Assembly (NCBI RefSeq): GCF_040939455.1
Contig: NC_134108.1
Span: forward strand, 12,801,501-12,865,500
Length of the DNA stretch: 64,000 bases
Source of the DNA: Microcebus murinus
Lineage: Eukaryota > Chordata > Mammalia > Primates > Cheirogaleidae
Reading direction: 5' to 3'
Shown here: in pieces, positions 35,689-49,000 of the stretch
Layout: every line of letters starts with the position of its first letter
How positions within the stretch are numbered: the first letter of the stretch is position 1
Notes under the pieces: model-generated
What the model saw: the letters and a program-made list of their open reading frames with translations, nothing else
Told to the model about the DNA's origin: nothing
Databases searched by the model: none
Program-made: the position numbers and the translations under genes

Positions 35689-36927
35689 TTTTATTTCAAT
35701 ATTCCTCATCATTCCACCAGATCATGATACTACAATTTATTTTCATTCTTTTTTTTATCTCCTCAGCCTGTCATTCAACTTCTGATTTCATTTCACCTCT
35801 GTCAACTGGTGTTATCAAGTGATTTTTTTAAAAGAATATCATACAGGTGTCACTTTAATTTACCATTTTTGATTTGAATATATTTTTATCTTCCTTAATT
35901 AGCAAAGGAAAAACTGGGTGATTATATAATTATTAGATCAAATTAAAATTTTACAAAGTATGCTCCACATGTTTGGCATTTAGGGTTGCATTGGACATTT
36001 TAGTAGATGATCTCTTTTTGTCTGCATGGACATTTATAAAAGATTTGTCATGCTAGAAGGGGTTGCTTATTTGATTTTTTTACTTTGTTTTGTTTTTGCA
36101 AACTCAGTATATGTCACACTGTGAATCTGTTCTCATTGTTGTTGAACCTTTTAATTTGTACATGTAAGATTGTTTTAATTGGTTTTGGCTTTGATTATTG
36201 ATTCTCTTCTGTTAGCTTTTTATATTTTTCTAGCAATAAGATCAGTTCTTTCATTTCCTCATTTCCATCATTTACCTTTGTATTCTCAAAGAACTTCTAA
36301 ATTTTATCCTCTGAATCACTAATCCCGTTTCCCACTTTTTAGTTCTGAGCTATTTCTTTTCTTGCCCTTCAATGAAGCAGAATGTGTGGAGATAAGGTTT
36401 TCTCTAAGAGATCCACTATGTGATTTGCCCGTGACACTGCTATTCTTTTGTGAGTGACAGTTCAATTGCAGTCTCGGGTTTATAGCTAGAGAGTAGATTA
36501 CTAAGCAGAATCCCAAGGCCATATCTAGTCTCCAGTGGTAATTTACCTGGTGCAATTTGCTTCACTAGCGTTGATTCTTTTCTTCCGCTCGTCATTTAGT
36601 TTCTCTGAGTTGAAACACTTCATACTCAGAACCTCCTGTTGCCAGGCTTCTTGCAGGGTTTCTTTTGTCTTCCTCCTCTATGTCTCATTGATCGTTAGGT
36701 CAGTCTGTTCGTTTGTTCTACATTACTGTTCGAGTTTTCACCTTTTTCTATGTCTTCTCATGTATTAGTGAGAAACTGAGAAATACTAAATCTAAGAGCT
36801 GCTGAATAGAAATTATTTAAAACCTAAATACAAAGCCCCAAACTCTTACTTCTAGTGAAATTCTTTCTTATTAATACTTCATGCCTGACTCTCATCACTA
36901 TAGATCATACTATTTTTCTCTATTTCA
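35689..36927. other. Unique DNA, nothing recognised
   Basis: No repeat or exon recognised. Short open frames at 36319-36555 (minus) and 36535-36768 (plus) have no domain. Confidence 0.45.
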
Positions 36928-37313
36928 TCATTACGGCCTCAATTGTGTCCCACACACCCAAGATTCATATGTTGAAGTCCAAACCCCCAGTACATCAAAA
37001 TGTCACTGCATATGGAGATAGGGTCTTTAACGAGGTAAGGTAAAGTGAGGTCATTAGGGTGACCCCTAATCCAACCTGACTGGGGTCCTTATAAGAAGAG
37101 GAAATTTGGACACAGATGCATACAAAGGGAAGACCAGGTGAAGACACAAGGAAGATGTGGCCATTTACAAGCCAAGGGGAGAGACTTCAGAAGAAACCCT
37201 GCCAATTCCTTGATCTTGGACCTCTAGCCTCCAGAACTGTAAGAAAATAAATCTCTGTTGTTAAGCCACCCAGTCTGTAGTACTTTCTTATGGCAGCCCT
37301 AGTAGACTAATAC
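36928..37313 (+). repeat. MLT1-type solo LTR (ERVL-MaLR)
   Basis: Landmarks: cctcaattgtgtcccacaca, atgttgaagtccaaaccccc, gaggtcattagggtgacccc, ggtccttataagaagaggaa, cacaaggaagatgtggccat, cctccagaactgtaagaaaa and tatggcagccctagtagact. It is the closest in wording to the copy at 724-1111. Plus orientation. Confidence 0.87.
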
Positions 37314-37544
37314 AACCATTTCCTCTCCCACACTGATACGTGTCTATGTGACCTACTCTCATCTTCCTTCAAACCCCCTTTCCCTCTTCCACCGTCCTCA
37401 CTCTCAGCCATTAACCCTGCATATTATGTCATTGAGTAAACAGAATCAATCAGAAAAGAACATCCATAGACACCACCACCACTTCTACCCATGAACATGG
37501 GGAACAAATATGGAGCAAACATAGAACATATAGAGCATCTAAAA

Positions 37545-37925
37545 CCTTTGCATTGGCTACCCCCACTGCCAAAGCACTCTTCTTCCAGATGTCTGCATGA
37601 CCAACTTAGTTCCCTTCTTCAAATAATTGCCCAAATATCACCTTCTCTATCTTTCTACTCTGACCTACCTATTTATAATACAATTACAATGCACATCCCA
37701 ATCCCAAACTGACACCCGGATTAATTTTCCATAGCATCTTCTAATATTCTACATAATTTATGAATGTATTATATTTGTTATTTATTGTCTAGTCCAAGTT
37801 TATAGAAATACACGTCTATTTGCTTAATCACACATCTCATGCCCCTAGGTCAGTGTCTGGCACACAAGAGGTATTTGTTTAGATATCTTTGTATCTGTTT
37901 AATAACAGATGTTTATCAAATCTAT
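37545..37925 (+). mobile_element. L2 LINE 3' fragment
   Basis: Landmarks in order: ccaaagcactcttcttccag, cttcaaataattgcccaaat, atcaccttctctatctttct, tttgttatttattgtctagt and ggtcagtgtctggcacacaa, then gaggtatttgtttagat. This is the L2 3' part, plus orientation. Confidence 0.75.
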
Positions 37926-38394
37926 TAATAAATTGAATATCTTCAAACAATAACAACTTTTCTCAATGCAAACTCTCTGTGTTGTTGGTGGCACAAAATA
38001 GGAGAAAAGACAAAAAGAGCCAACCTGGTGTTACGTAATGAAGGGTAACAGACACACCAGTGTTCTGGGCATGTCGATTGATGATCAGTTCCCAGGACAA
38101 TAATGGATCTGGTATTTAGAAAGGAACCGTCTTCTTTACTAGCAGAAGTGTCTTCTCTGTTATCATATGCTTAGCACAGAATAGAGTACTAGGGCATCCA
38201 CATCAGCATCGAGCTGCAATGTCCCTTTCTAAATTTCTATTCTCAGTGAACTTTCTTAACTGGTTTATTGGCTTTTTCCACAAAGCTCCCAGCTCTGGCT
38301 TGGATTGTACAGTACCTGCCAGCTTCATTCCCTATAGCATGCTTCTGTTCCTTCTCCCTTATAACAGTTCGTTCTTCTCTGCTGTGAGGCTGTG

Positions 38395-38642
38395 TTATAC
38401 AGAAATCAAGGCCGTGCGGTTTGGAGCCAAGGTGCCTACATCTGAGTCCTCACTCTGGCCCTTCCTGGTGAACTTGACGTGCCTTAACCTGCAGCTTCCT
38501 TATCTTTGTAAGGGATTCAAAGGGTGCAGATCTTACGAAGTTTGTGAGGATTGAAATAGATAATGCACGTAAAAACTATTTAATAGAGTATTTGCAAACA
38601 TTAAGCACTCAAAAAATGTTACCTGTTGTTGCTACTGTTGCT
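38395..38642 (+). mobile_element. MIR SINE
   Basis: Landmarks in order: ggtttggagccaaggtgcct, tctgagtcctcactctggcc, gtgaggattgaaatagataa, and cattaagcactcaaaaaatg before tgttgttgctac. This is the plus-strand MIR pattern from the tRNA-derived part to the tail; diverged. Confidence 0.72.
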
Positions 38643-41600
38643 AATTGGCTCTGGTATTCATCTGGTATTAAGGATAAACTTTCTTAGAAACACTGGCAGA
38701 AGGAGTTTCTGCTTTACCCTGTTCTCTTTCAGTTGGCACCAGCCACACTTTACTTTCTATGTTTTCTTGGATTGTGTCACTTGGGCTGCAGAAAGCAGAC
38801 ACATTTGTAGGTAAAGCTAACTTTTATCTAGCCCTGCCCTACACTGAGCCTGGCTTGCTTCCCACTCTTTAGAGCTCCTAAATGCTTGAGAAGTATAGAT
38901 GCAAGGGTTATCACAGCTCTCCAGTAGAGACTATCCGGCTACCTGACAGCTCAGCCTCCCCAAGAAAAAGTTTTTCTGTTCTATAGGCTATCGTACTTCT
39001 AGACACCAACTATCTGATTCTGCACTCAACTTTGGCTCATTGGATTTTCATCATTTTATCTCTAATATCTCTGCTTATGAACCTATAAAAGGATATATGT
39101 AAAAAATTCCCTGAATCTTAATAATTCTCCTTCCAGCTAGACACAAACCATGATTACCTATAGGAATAATACCAATTCATACAAATTAGTTTTCTCAGCA
39201 TACCCCAATATATGATAGCTTCATTTGATAAAGTTTTACTGACGCTCTATAATGTGCCTGACTTTAACAAACCACTCATGGTTTCTGCCCAAGCATTTTA
39301 CAGTATAATTGGGGAAACAGATCTTGATTGATTAATCCCAAACATTGACAAAGGAGTGACTAAAATAACCTGAGATATCATACAGTAGACTATTAATTTC
39401 ATTGTGTCTAAATAAAGTTGCCTTACCAAGTATAGATATTGTTATACCCTAAGAATGCTTCATTGTTTTAATAAGAATTTTGTTTAACTCTGTTATGTGA
39501 CTCTTTTTATAATCAAATAAATATGTGAAAGAACAAACCTGTAACTTTTTAAAAGAATTTCTGATGAGAAATTCTTAAACATGGTCAATATTTGATGAAT
39601 CTATTTTAAATAAATGCATGTGTCTATATCTAGTCTTTAATTAGCAAGAAAGGAACTTTATAAACAAGGATCAATTCTGAAGCTCAGCAAGTGGCCCATT
39701 TTGATGTAGTCTCATAATTTACTAGAAAAATTTCACATTTTACTCTAGATTTATGGAGTGTTTGATCCAGAAACAGTTCAGTATGTTTAAGAGTCTCCTT
39801 CCAGTACCTTTGGCTTTGTGCCCAGTTTCAATCAAAGCAACATTTTTATTATCAAGTGGCTCCTTTCTGTCCTTTGATGTAGCTTTGGCTTATTAAATGC
39901 ATGCTCAGTTCATTCCCTTCTATCAAACTTTTTAGCAGATTGATTCCTAAAAGCAGACAGTATTTTCAGACTCTACTGTAACTTTTCCACTTGCCTTAAT
40001 CAAATCTCCTAATTGCAAGCAGACACTGAGGTAAGCATCAGCGTGGAGAAGGCCAAGCATTGATCACAGTCCAACACTTTCACTCTGGAATCTGACCAGA
40101 GCAAACCAATGGTTACACTTCTATTTTCTTGGCTGGAAATGAAGTACATGTGCCCATCAAAACCCCACAGGGCCATTAAGGCCTTTAAGAAATTACCTGT
40201 GGCTTCTCTTTGCAAACTTTTGGGAACCCACATAATTTGTACTTGAATATTGTTGAGAATAGTATGTTACAGGGATAATTTTCAACTGATGGTTAAGACA
40301 GTCCATACATTCTTTAATGTATGTACTTTATTAATGTCAATATCTATGTATGAAAAAAACTAACAATAAATTACTTAACTATAATGGGCCTTTAAAAACA
40401 CATCTGTCACAGCAGAATCTGTTGGCTTACCCTGATGTGTTGGGGCTCTAGAAAGATATCAGGAAAGATTATTGTCTCTTTAATTATTGGGGCCCTTATT
40501 ATATTTCAATTTGTCTGTGAGAAGAAACCCAGTCTGAATGTTCTCTACTCAATCCCCAGAATTCTCATGATAAGCAGCAGAATAGTTGTTCAATAAGTAT
40601 TTGTATAATAAAAGGATAATTAAATAAATGAATGAACAAATTAATTTTTAATGAATGGCTTTCAGTCCTTTACCCAAACCTCCCCAATGCCTGCAGACAT
40701 GAAATCTGCAGTCAGAGTGTTCAATAGTGCTATATTCCTAACCCTCCATTTTGTTTTACATCTAAGAGCCTTTCTCTAATTTTCATTTGATAGAAATCTC
40801 TGATCTCATGCTTATTTTAATATTTCTATTGCTGAAGCCTAGCTGTCTCATCCTTACCATGTAAACTGAAATGGTAGACTTGGCTCTATTCTCAATTCAT
40901 GGTCATCTGACTTCTCTCTGAGGCATATTGAAGTCTTGAAATCAGCTGGATGAGAAATAAAAGAAGCTGGGTCTTAAAGACTTACAGTGAAGGCTTCCTT
41001 GAGGTTTTTCTCAATTACTCTTTTTTTCTCCCATAGACAAAAGTTGTCAGGCAAACAAAAACAACCCCAGTTTTGTATCGTGGGAAATATCATAATTTGC
41101 TATAGGATCTAGACATCTATCTTATTCTGATCTTCCAGGAAAATTTTAGGGATCCACTTGACAGAGAAAAACTGATGCCTCAATTATATCGGATTAGGAT
41201 CTAGCTCTATGTCCCTGATGAATAATATTAAAAATGTAAGTAGCTTCATGCATATTTCAAAGCATTATAAATATAGCAACTTAATTTCTTTTCTTTTTAA
41301 TTTGAGGAGAGTATGTGAGATCTTTCCAAAAGGTGTCAAAAAGTCACTGTTAGTTTTCAGATCAAGTCTAATCAAGTCTGAGCAAGACTCACCAAGAATG
41401 CAGACTTAGAGCAGATGTTTATCTCCATCATTTCCAATATCTTCAATAAAATGTTAATACATAAACAAATCCATTCCATCAGAGAGAATGGTCCATCCTA
41501 AGACAGGAGATTTTTAACAAATTTCTAAAAGATAGAAACTCAGTGAAAGCCTGTTGGCAGATTAAATACAGCAGTGTGAAATATGCAGGGGAAGTTGACA

Positions 41601-43665
41601 GCAAAGGAGAGAGTTTATCTTTCAGGGTAGACTCCAGAGAGGTTCCAGACTCAGATTGGCAAGTACAAAGGAGGTCCAGAAAAAAAAAAGAGCATGACAC
41701 AGAAACTTCCTGAACCAGTGTCTCAAGCCTGAAATCTCCTTCATTCCCTACTCATAAGGCAGCCCAGGTTTTATGCTGGCAAACATCTGAGAGCTCCAAA
41801 TAAATTCACCAAACTATGGAAATGAGGGGCAGATGGAATGGTTTCTGGAACTCCAGGAAAGCGCTTCCCATTCTGGCATATTGGAGGCCCCAGTCTAAAA
41901 ACCAGCTCCACCCCTGTACATCCTCCAGTGAGCCCGCCATTGATAAGACCTTTCCCAGGCACAGAGCTCACAGTAACATTTCCTATTCATTGGAAAGACC
42001 TAGGAGGAAAACACCCTATACACAGGTCAGGAGAGAAACAGACTTAGCCCCCTTTATATTCAACCAAATCCTGATTCTTCAACATGAACAAAAAACTGAT
42101 AATCACCAAGCATATGAAGAAAAACAAAAAACAACAAAGCTCCAAATGTACAAGACTCACTAGTACATTTTTAAGAACTTTTTTTTTAATTGACCTGTGA
42201 GCACACATGGAATTTTCTTGTGGTTGAAGGATTTAACATAAATGTTAGAACCCTGAGAATGTACAAGTAAGGATAGAGCTGACATGAGGTGGTAGAGGTA
42301 GAAGTAGAGGTGAAAACGGTGGTGGAGCACTAGCAGTAGCATCATCTTTCATGGTAGTAGAGGGTGTCAAGAGACAACGCTTAAACTTGATGGAATAAGA
42401 AATAGAATGTATTACTTAAAAGCATAAATGTAGCTAACAGAAGAACCGTATCAAAAATTATAATAAGAACAAGGGAAAGAGTGTAGGGTAAGCTAAATCC
42501 TATTCTTTTAAATCTAAGTAAACAAATCAGTGAATCAAATAATGTAACAGAATTGTCAGAACAAATAAGTACCTAAACTATTTATATTAGTGTTCTCTGA
42601 AAAATGGAACTGGAGATGTTGAAGGTGCCCAGGAGACTCTTGTTTTTCTATTCTAATAAATCTATTCTATTTCATTTTTATCTTGTATACAAGATATTAC
42701 TTTAAAATATTAAAGCTGAAGATTGGTGAAAGAGAGAATTCTTTTCTTTAATTGGTGGCTAGATTTCCGATGTTTAGATGTCATTTGCCATAATTAATTG
42801 AATTAGTATCTCAATTGGTACCAGCATCATCAGGTTTACTTGACAGTACTTAAGCACATGAAAAAGTCAGATCCATCTACCCAGAAACTCCCTGTCAAAA
42901 TCCCCCATGTATTGTCACAGAGTAGTTATGGTGGCCAAGGTGGACAATTGCCATCTTGGGCAACCAGGGATTGAAGAAACCCAGACGCAAACCTCAATGT
43001 CTTTTCTCAGGGCTCTGTCCACTATGCCTCCCAGTTCCTCCTGCCTTTGATCTTCCATATTTCTCATACTTTGACATAAGATTACGACCTCCTTTATTTT
43101 GACTTCATGTTCAATGTTGGCTTCTTTCAAGATCTGTCTCTGGTTTAACAGTCCAAGTCCTACCTATTCCTTGGATTTATGGTTTGGTTTTAGCACATCT
43201 GGTCACAAATTGTTTGGTGATCCCATCAGCATCAACAGCAAAACCTATATACCGCAGTATGAGACTGCCATAGACCAAATCATTTCTGCAAGACACCATA
43301 CCAACCTGACGAAATTACAGTGACACCCCTTGAGGTTCGTGAATTGATATTATAACTATGGTAGTTATAAATCTGATAGTTCAGATTAAGGAAATATCAC
43401 CCAGCCAGGAACTTGGGCAATTCAAATTCATTAATATTCATCATTCTCCAAAGGGTGTTTCAAGGGTTCAGCTCCATTTATATTATATCCTATAAATATT
43501 TTCTCTAAAACCTACTGTTAAACATTTGAATTATAGTTCACTTTTATCAATTAACTAAATTAATATTGTGAAATATTATATTGTACATTTCATCATTTAA
43601 CCCTTATTGCACACATAATGATGTATTTCAAAATTTATTTTTGTTTACATTGAGCTTTGTACAAC
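38643..43665. other. Five kilobases of unique DNA without a recognised gene
   Basis: I see no clear interspersed repeat, RNA gene or exon. A mild L2-tail-like stretch is at about 40570-40650. The open frame at 41816-42163 (115 codons) has no domain and no splice context. A 22-bp motif at 43537-43558 recurs almost exactly at 45904-45925. Confidence 0.45.
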
Positions 43666-43675
43666 AAAGAGTATT

Positions 43676-44315
43676 CCACATAAGAGACATGCTGGTGGGA
43701 CTGCAAACTAGTATAATCTCTTGGAAAGTAGTATGGAGATACCACAAAGAACTAAAAGTAAAGCTACCATTCGATCCAGCAATCCCATTACTGGGCATCT
43801 ACCCAAAGGAAAAAAACCACATTCTATAAAAAAGACATCTGCAATAAAATGTCTATAGCAGCACAATGCACAATTGCAAAGATGTGGAAACAACCCAAGT
43901 GCCCATCAATACATGAGTGGATTAATAAAATGTGGCATATGTATACCATGGAGTGCTACTCAGCCATAAAAAAATGATGAACTACTTATTGTATTATCCT
44001 GGATGGAGCTGAAGCCCATTCTTCTAAGTGAAGTATCACAATAAAGGCAAAACAAGCATGACACGTACTCACCATTAAATTGGTACTAATTGATCAACAC
44101 TAATATATACATATGAGAAGTAACATTCATAGGGTTTCGGGCAGTTGAGAGAGGGGATGAGGAGGATGGGTAAATCACCACCTAACAGATGCAGTGTGCT
44201 GTGTCTGGGGGATGGGCATGCTTGTTGGGCAGTGCAAAGGCAATCTGTACAAACCAAAGCATTCGTACCCCTGAAATTTAAAAAAAAAAATTTAAAAATA
44301 AAATAAATGGCCAAA
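43676..44315 (+). mobile_element. L1 LINE, 5'-truncated, with target-site duplication
   Basis: ORF2 C-terminal part and 3' UTR: tggtgggactgcaaactagt, ccattcgatccagcaatccc, gtgcccatcaatacatgag, ctactcagccataaaaaaat, then the 3' UTR with gcattcgtacccctgaaatt and an A-rich tail. The sequence aaagagtatt is present at 43666-43675 and 44316-44325, directly bordering the insertion. The UTR wording differs from the older copy next to it and is shared with the L1 at 24262-31078 (complement), so it is a younger family. Confidence 0.88.
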
Positions 44316-44325
44316 AAAGAGTATT

Positions 44326-44560
44326 ATAATTCAGCAAACCCACTACTAGGTAAATATCCAAAGGATATGAAATCAGGATGTCAAAGAGATATCTGCACTC
44401 CTATGTTCACTGTAGCATCATTCTCAATAGCCAAGATATGAAATCAATCTAAGTGTGCATCAATGGATAAATGAATTTTAAAAAAGTGATGTATAGACAC
44501 AATAAAATACTAGTCAGCCTTAAACAAACAAAAAAAGCAACTGCCAAGTTTCAATAAAAA
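44326..44560 (+). mobile_element. Older L1 ORF2 fragment
   Basis: A second copy of the same ORF2 portion: caaacccactactaggtaaa, tatccaaaggatatgaaatc, gatatctgcactcctatgtt, tcaatagccaagatatgaa and tgcatcaatggataaatgaa. It is much more diverged and ends near 44550 without a 3' UTR. Confidence 0.75.
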
Positions 44561-45789
44561 CCAGATTCAACATGATTTGTTACTCCTTCTATTGATAGAA
44601 TATTGAGATACTACAAAGAGCTAACAGGCGTTCTGTGTCACAAATTTAAAATACATTCAGTGTGCTTATAATAATAAGCATACTAAATTCTATTTTCTTG
44701 AAATATTTATAAATAGAATATATGAAAAGTGGTAGCTCCTAAGCTATTTTTTTAATTTGTCCCTACTAGTTAAAACTTTATTTTTATTTTGGGTTTTAAG
44801 ATATAGAACCAGAAGCAGTAGACAATGAGGTAGGACCCCAAAATTTGGAATTTTCCACATGGGTGCTAAACCAGATTTTCATCCCTGGCTCTCTTAACTA
44901 ATTGTACTACATGTGATTTGTTCACAAATATTCCAGCTTTATCTCTAAGCAGTAGTCTGCCCTTCAATAAAATGGGGGTAAAAAGGTTTGCTTCGCAGGG
45001 AAGTCATGATGTTTGCAAGTAAAAATCAATGTAAAAAATATGTAAATAAGCAAACTATTAAGTATCAAAAAAAGAGACAGAGACATCAAGACCATGATAA
45101 TATTTGGCAGTGCATTTGCTAAGAGTGCCATAAAATAAAGTGTCATTACTTAATATTTAGCTGGCAATTGCCTCATATTGCTCAAAACACAAGACACTAA
45201 ACAACCTTCTTTTTTAATACCAAAAAACCCTGTACAACTATTTATGAAATAAATGTATTGATCCTTTCATACAAGACTTAACAAACTCAATTGTTTTTTT
45301 TAAGTATCTCCATAGATTTATAGTAGTAAATGGGGCTCAGGGGAATTGGAGTAAAGATAATGCATGCTGAATTACTTTTCTATACTTCACTAGTTTCAAT
45401 AATTTGAGCAAGATTCATAGTCCCTCTGAGCCTCTTTTTCCTAAGCATCCAAATGGGGATGTACTAATCAAGAGTTTTTGTTTACAAACAACAAAGACTA
45501 ACTCAGGCTAACTTAAACAGAAAAGGAATATATTTGAAGGCTATTGTTTTGCTCAAAGCCTGAATAAGTAGTTCCGTTATAGGCTAATAAACTGATCAGA
45601 AATTAGAGGAACGTGAGATAACAAAAAGGAATATTCTGCTAAAGACAACATCGCTAGGGCCCGTACTACAGGAATACCACATTCAGTGAATCAGTTCAGA
45701 TAAAGCCCCTGCATCTTTAAATCATCACCCAGGCAGGAATACCATGTCAACCCTGCCCTCCACCTACCGTGAAATCCCTAAAAATAAAA
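44561..45789. other. Unclassified DNA, possible old repeat at 45460-45780
   Basis: No gene. The stretch gactaactcaggctaactta with aaacagaaaaggaatatatt (45498-45535) looks like the border of an ancient repeat but cannot be assigned. Confidence 0.4.
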
Positions 45790-46085
45790 TAATAGCTAAT
45801 ATTTTTATAGCACTTCCCCCATAAGCATCACTTTTCTGACCTCCCCCCATATATCATAATCCCCACAACACCATATGAGGTTATTCATTTTTATCAATTA
45901 ATTATTCATTTTTATCAATTAACTAATGAAGTTGTTCACTTTGATCAACTAACTAATGAGGCACATACACCTCACGATTAGCCCCATTACACAGATTAGG
46001 AGACCAAGACAGAGAGATGGAACTCGCCAAAGCTGGTGAGTTGTGGTGCTAGAATTCCTACCTGCTCTTTACACTAATTTGTATG
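45790..46085 (-). mobile_element. MIR SINE with an internal triplication
   Basis: Inverted MIR text: taatatttttatagcacttc, ccccacaacaccatatgagg, then cccattacacagattaggag, accaagacagagagatggaa and gtgctagaattcctacct. Between the two MIR parts sits an extra block (45881-45960) made of three related units of 20-30 bp, absent from MIR. Confidence 0.7.
45881..45960. repeat. Three-unit tandem repeat inside the MIR
   Basis: Units at 45881-45900 (ttattcatttttatcaatta), 45902-45931 (same start, then actaatgaag) and 45932-45960 (ttgttcactttgatcaacta, then actaatgag). The third unit has four or five changes from the second. Confidence 0.85.
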
Positions 46086-49000
46086 ACAATCAATATACCA
46101 GCTAATTATATGGCAATTCATATACCAACCTCACAGATTATCACAATGCCTGGCACATAATGTCTGATCCATAATTAGGTGATAATACTATTTTCCCCAC
46201 AATGCTACATGAAACAGAAATAACTGATCACCAAATATTTTCTAATGGTTTGCTAAAGTATTTATATTTCAAAAATACAGGCTGGGCTCCTATGTTGTAT
46301 AAGTGTACAGTCAATCTCTCCTTGGTAGAAGACACAGATGTCTGCAGACGAAAATTCCACAGACTGGGGAAACACACAGATGATACAATTAAGAAGAGCA
46401 CTCTAGCGTAGAGCTTCCCATCCATCCCACATTAAGACACTAAGAAGATGATAGCATTTGCACAGTACAAGAGTGAAACCAACCAGGATATTTGTAGCTG
46501 GGGCTGCCCCAGGCCCCACCTGGCCTTTCCTGAGAAGAGAGGGCATCAGTACCTCAGGACATCTACAGCCCATTCATGGCAAATCAGCGTGACTGGTGAG
46601 CGCCACTGTCAGCCTTGGAGAAAGTCTCAGACATCGATAATATGTCAGATTATGTTTTAATAAAATATTCTATTTCTTCTTTTTAAAAGATCACCAAAAG
46701 ATTACAAACCAAATTCCTCCAACCTTCTACTTGTCTCACGTGCATAGATTTTCAAATTCATGCATGCAGTGTTTTTAAATTATGTTATGTAACAGGCCTC
46801 AAATATTAACATAGAGGTTAAAAAAAAAAACTGCTTAGTTAGTGCTGAGGCACTGGGGTGTTATGCCCTGTTGTCAAGTGTCTCCCCTGCTTCTTGGGAG
46901 ACATCTTCATACACAGTGTGAGAAATTCTGATTTACATAAAATAGTCTTCTCTCTTTCTCTTCTTACCTCTACACCCCACTATACTAAGCTATTTATATT
47001 TCTGCAGATGTACCATACATTCCTCATCTCTGGCTTTTGCATATGCATAAAGCCAAAAGGACCCAGTTTCTATTCGAGGACCTGTCATCTGAGCAGTGAG
47101 GGCAACAATGGAGGCATTTCACATCTTTTCTGGCCACCGGAGCAAACAAAGCTACCTGGAAAACTGTCACACGTGAGAACCTAACCCCGCCAAGATTCTG
47201 GCACAGTCCTCCCCACATGTCCCCGTTGGACATTTAAGGATCTTTGTAACGGCAGAGCTTTTCCCGTGACTGAATAAAGTAGGGGCCATAAAAATTAAGC
47301 CATACAATAAAACTAATTTTAAGAGGATAAACTGCTCTTAATGAGACTATTGCATGCCAAAATCAGATTATTTTTATTAACAATGTAAAAGTCCAGAAAG
47401 GAAAAATAAACACCTCAGTGGCTAAAAAATAAATCTCTTCCATTAGTTAGGATATTTTAGGCAAAATATTTAATTGACCTCTTTCAAAATCTTCTCTTCA
47501 TGACAAACAGTGTGAAAACCACTGGGATAAGTAACTATAAAATCTTGAGTGCCTTTTAACACTAACCGAGAGGGAAGATAGATCTATAATATGAAGTCAG
47601 CCATGTCCTGAGAGTCCTAAAATCACTCAAACATGCAAATTAAAATGCAAGTGTGCTCCTAAGCAAACAGAACTGCCTATTACAGCCGCAAATGACTCTA
47701 GCACAATACAGATTAAATTAAAGTAAGATGTTTCTTTCCCAAAGTAAGAGAGGATTATTAACAATGCATCAGGACAGGACAGGCTTCCAAAGTAAAATTC
47801 CTGTTACGTGGTGTGCTTGGAGCATTTTGGATTTACATTTTAGCATGTGGAAAGCCTCACATGTCCTAGCAAATCCCAAGCATGGATGCTTGGTAGAGGC
47901 AGTCCAGAGTCTCTAACCTGCTGTCACAGGTGACTCCATCCGTGGAAAATCATATGACAATCATAGCCATCTGGGAGGCAACTGGGAGGCAAGTTCATCC
48001 TTCACCTGTAAGTGCCAAAAGAGAAACTTTCACTTGGTAAGAGAGAAGATGTGAACAATGTCACTTTTGTGCATTGATATCACTATAGTTTATTTGTATG
48101 CCTTTTCTTGTAGATTTTCTAGGTGATGTCAGAAATCCCACCCTGATCATTTTTAAAAAATCATTATTTTAGCAGGAAAATGTATGCCAATAATAGCAAA
48201 AAAAAAAAAAAATTCTCGGCTCTGGACCATCTCTATTAAAATCTCTGAATCTTCCACTCCAAGTTCACCAGGGTCCTCAGTCTTGTTCAAAATCCCACCT
48301 GCTGCAGCCACAGCCTTTGCTTCTCCCTCTCTGCTGTGGGGCTCTTCTCTACTGGAGGGACCACTGTGGCTGGACACATCCACACCTTGAGCTTGGCACA
48401 CTGCTGCTCCTACTAGGGCCTCTGTCCTAAAGTGGGCATGAATGCCTCCCCCAGTGTGTACAGTTTAGCATCCTAGAAAACATAGATTTATTATGCAGCC
48501 ATATTTTCTAAGGAATTAGTTTCTATTCCCCACTCCCCTGATCCTCTCTGAATGCTGTATTCAAAAGCAGGTATTCTATTAATAGTTGAAGTTGTTCATT
48601 GTCAAAAGAAATTGCATACCTTTTGAATCTACAGGAACCAAGTAGCCCACCAACAGGTTTCTTGAGTTTATAGGGCAAACCACATCCCATTTCATAATAT
48701 GCATATGCAGATAGAGATATGTGACAGAGATAGTTAGAGTATGTGACCATGAAATAATGACAGCAATTCTGCAAACTTCATTAAAAATCATTCTCATTTC
48801 TGTGTGTTTCTGCAGATGTCCATAATCACATATGTGGAGGCACGGTGTACACTGCAGTCTTCTCATTATAAACACACTCTGGCAATGCCACTCATACTCA
48901 TGGCATCTGTTATCACTGATAAAAGGCAACTCACATGTGTATATCCCTAGCCCAAATAACTCTTCTGAACTCCCGCCTTGATTGTTCATTATCTTCTCAA

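Noticed and set aside
41816..42163. 115-codon plus-strand frame overlapping another frame of 69 codons
   Set aside because: Overlapping frames without domain, biased codon use or splice signals.
48199..48213. A run considered as the poly(A) tail of a retrocopy
   Set aside because: The sequence to its left is not gene-like, no target duplication was found, and the open frame on the right is on the opposite strand.
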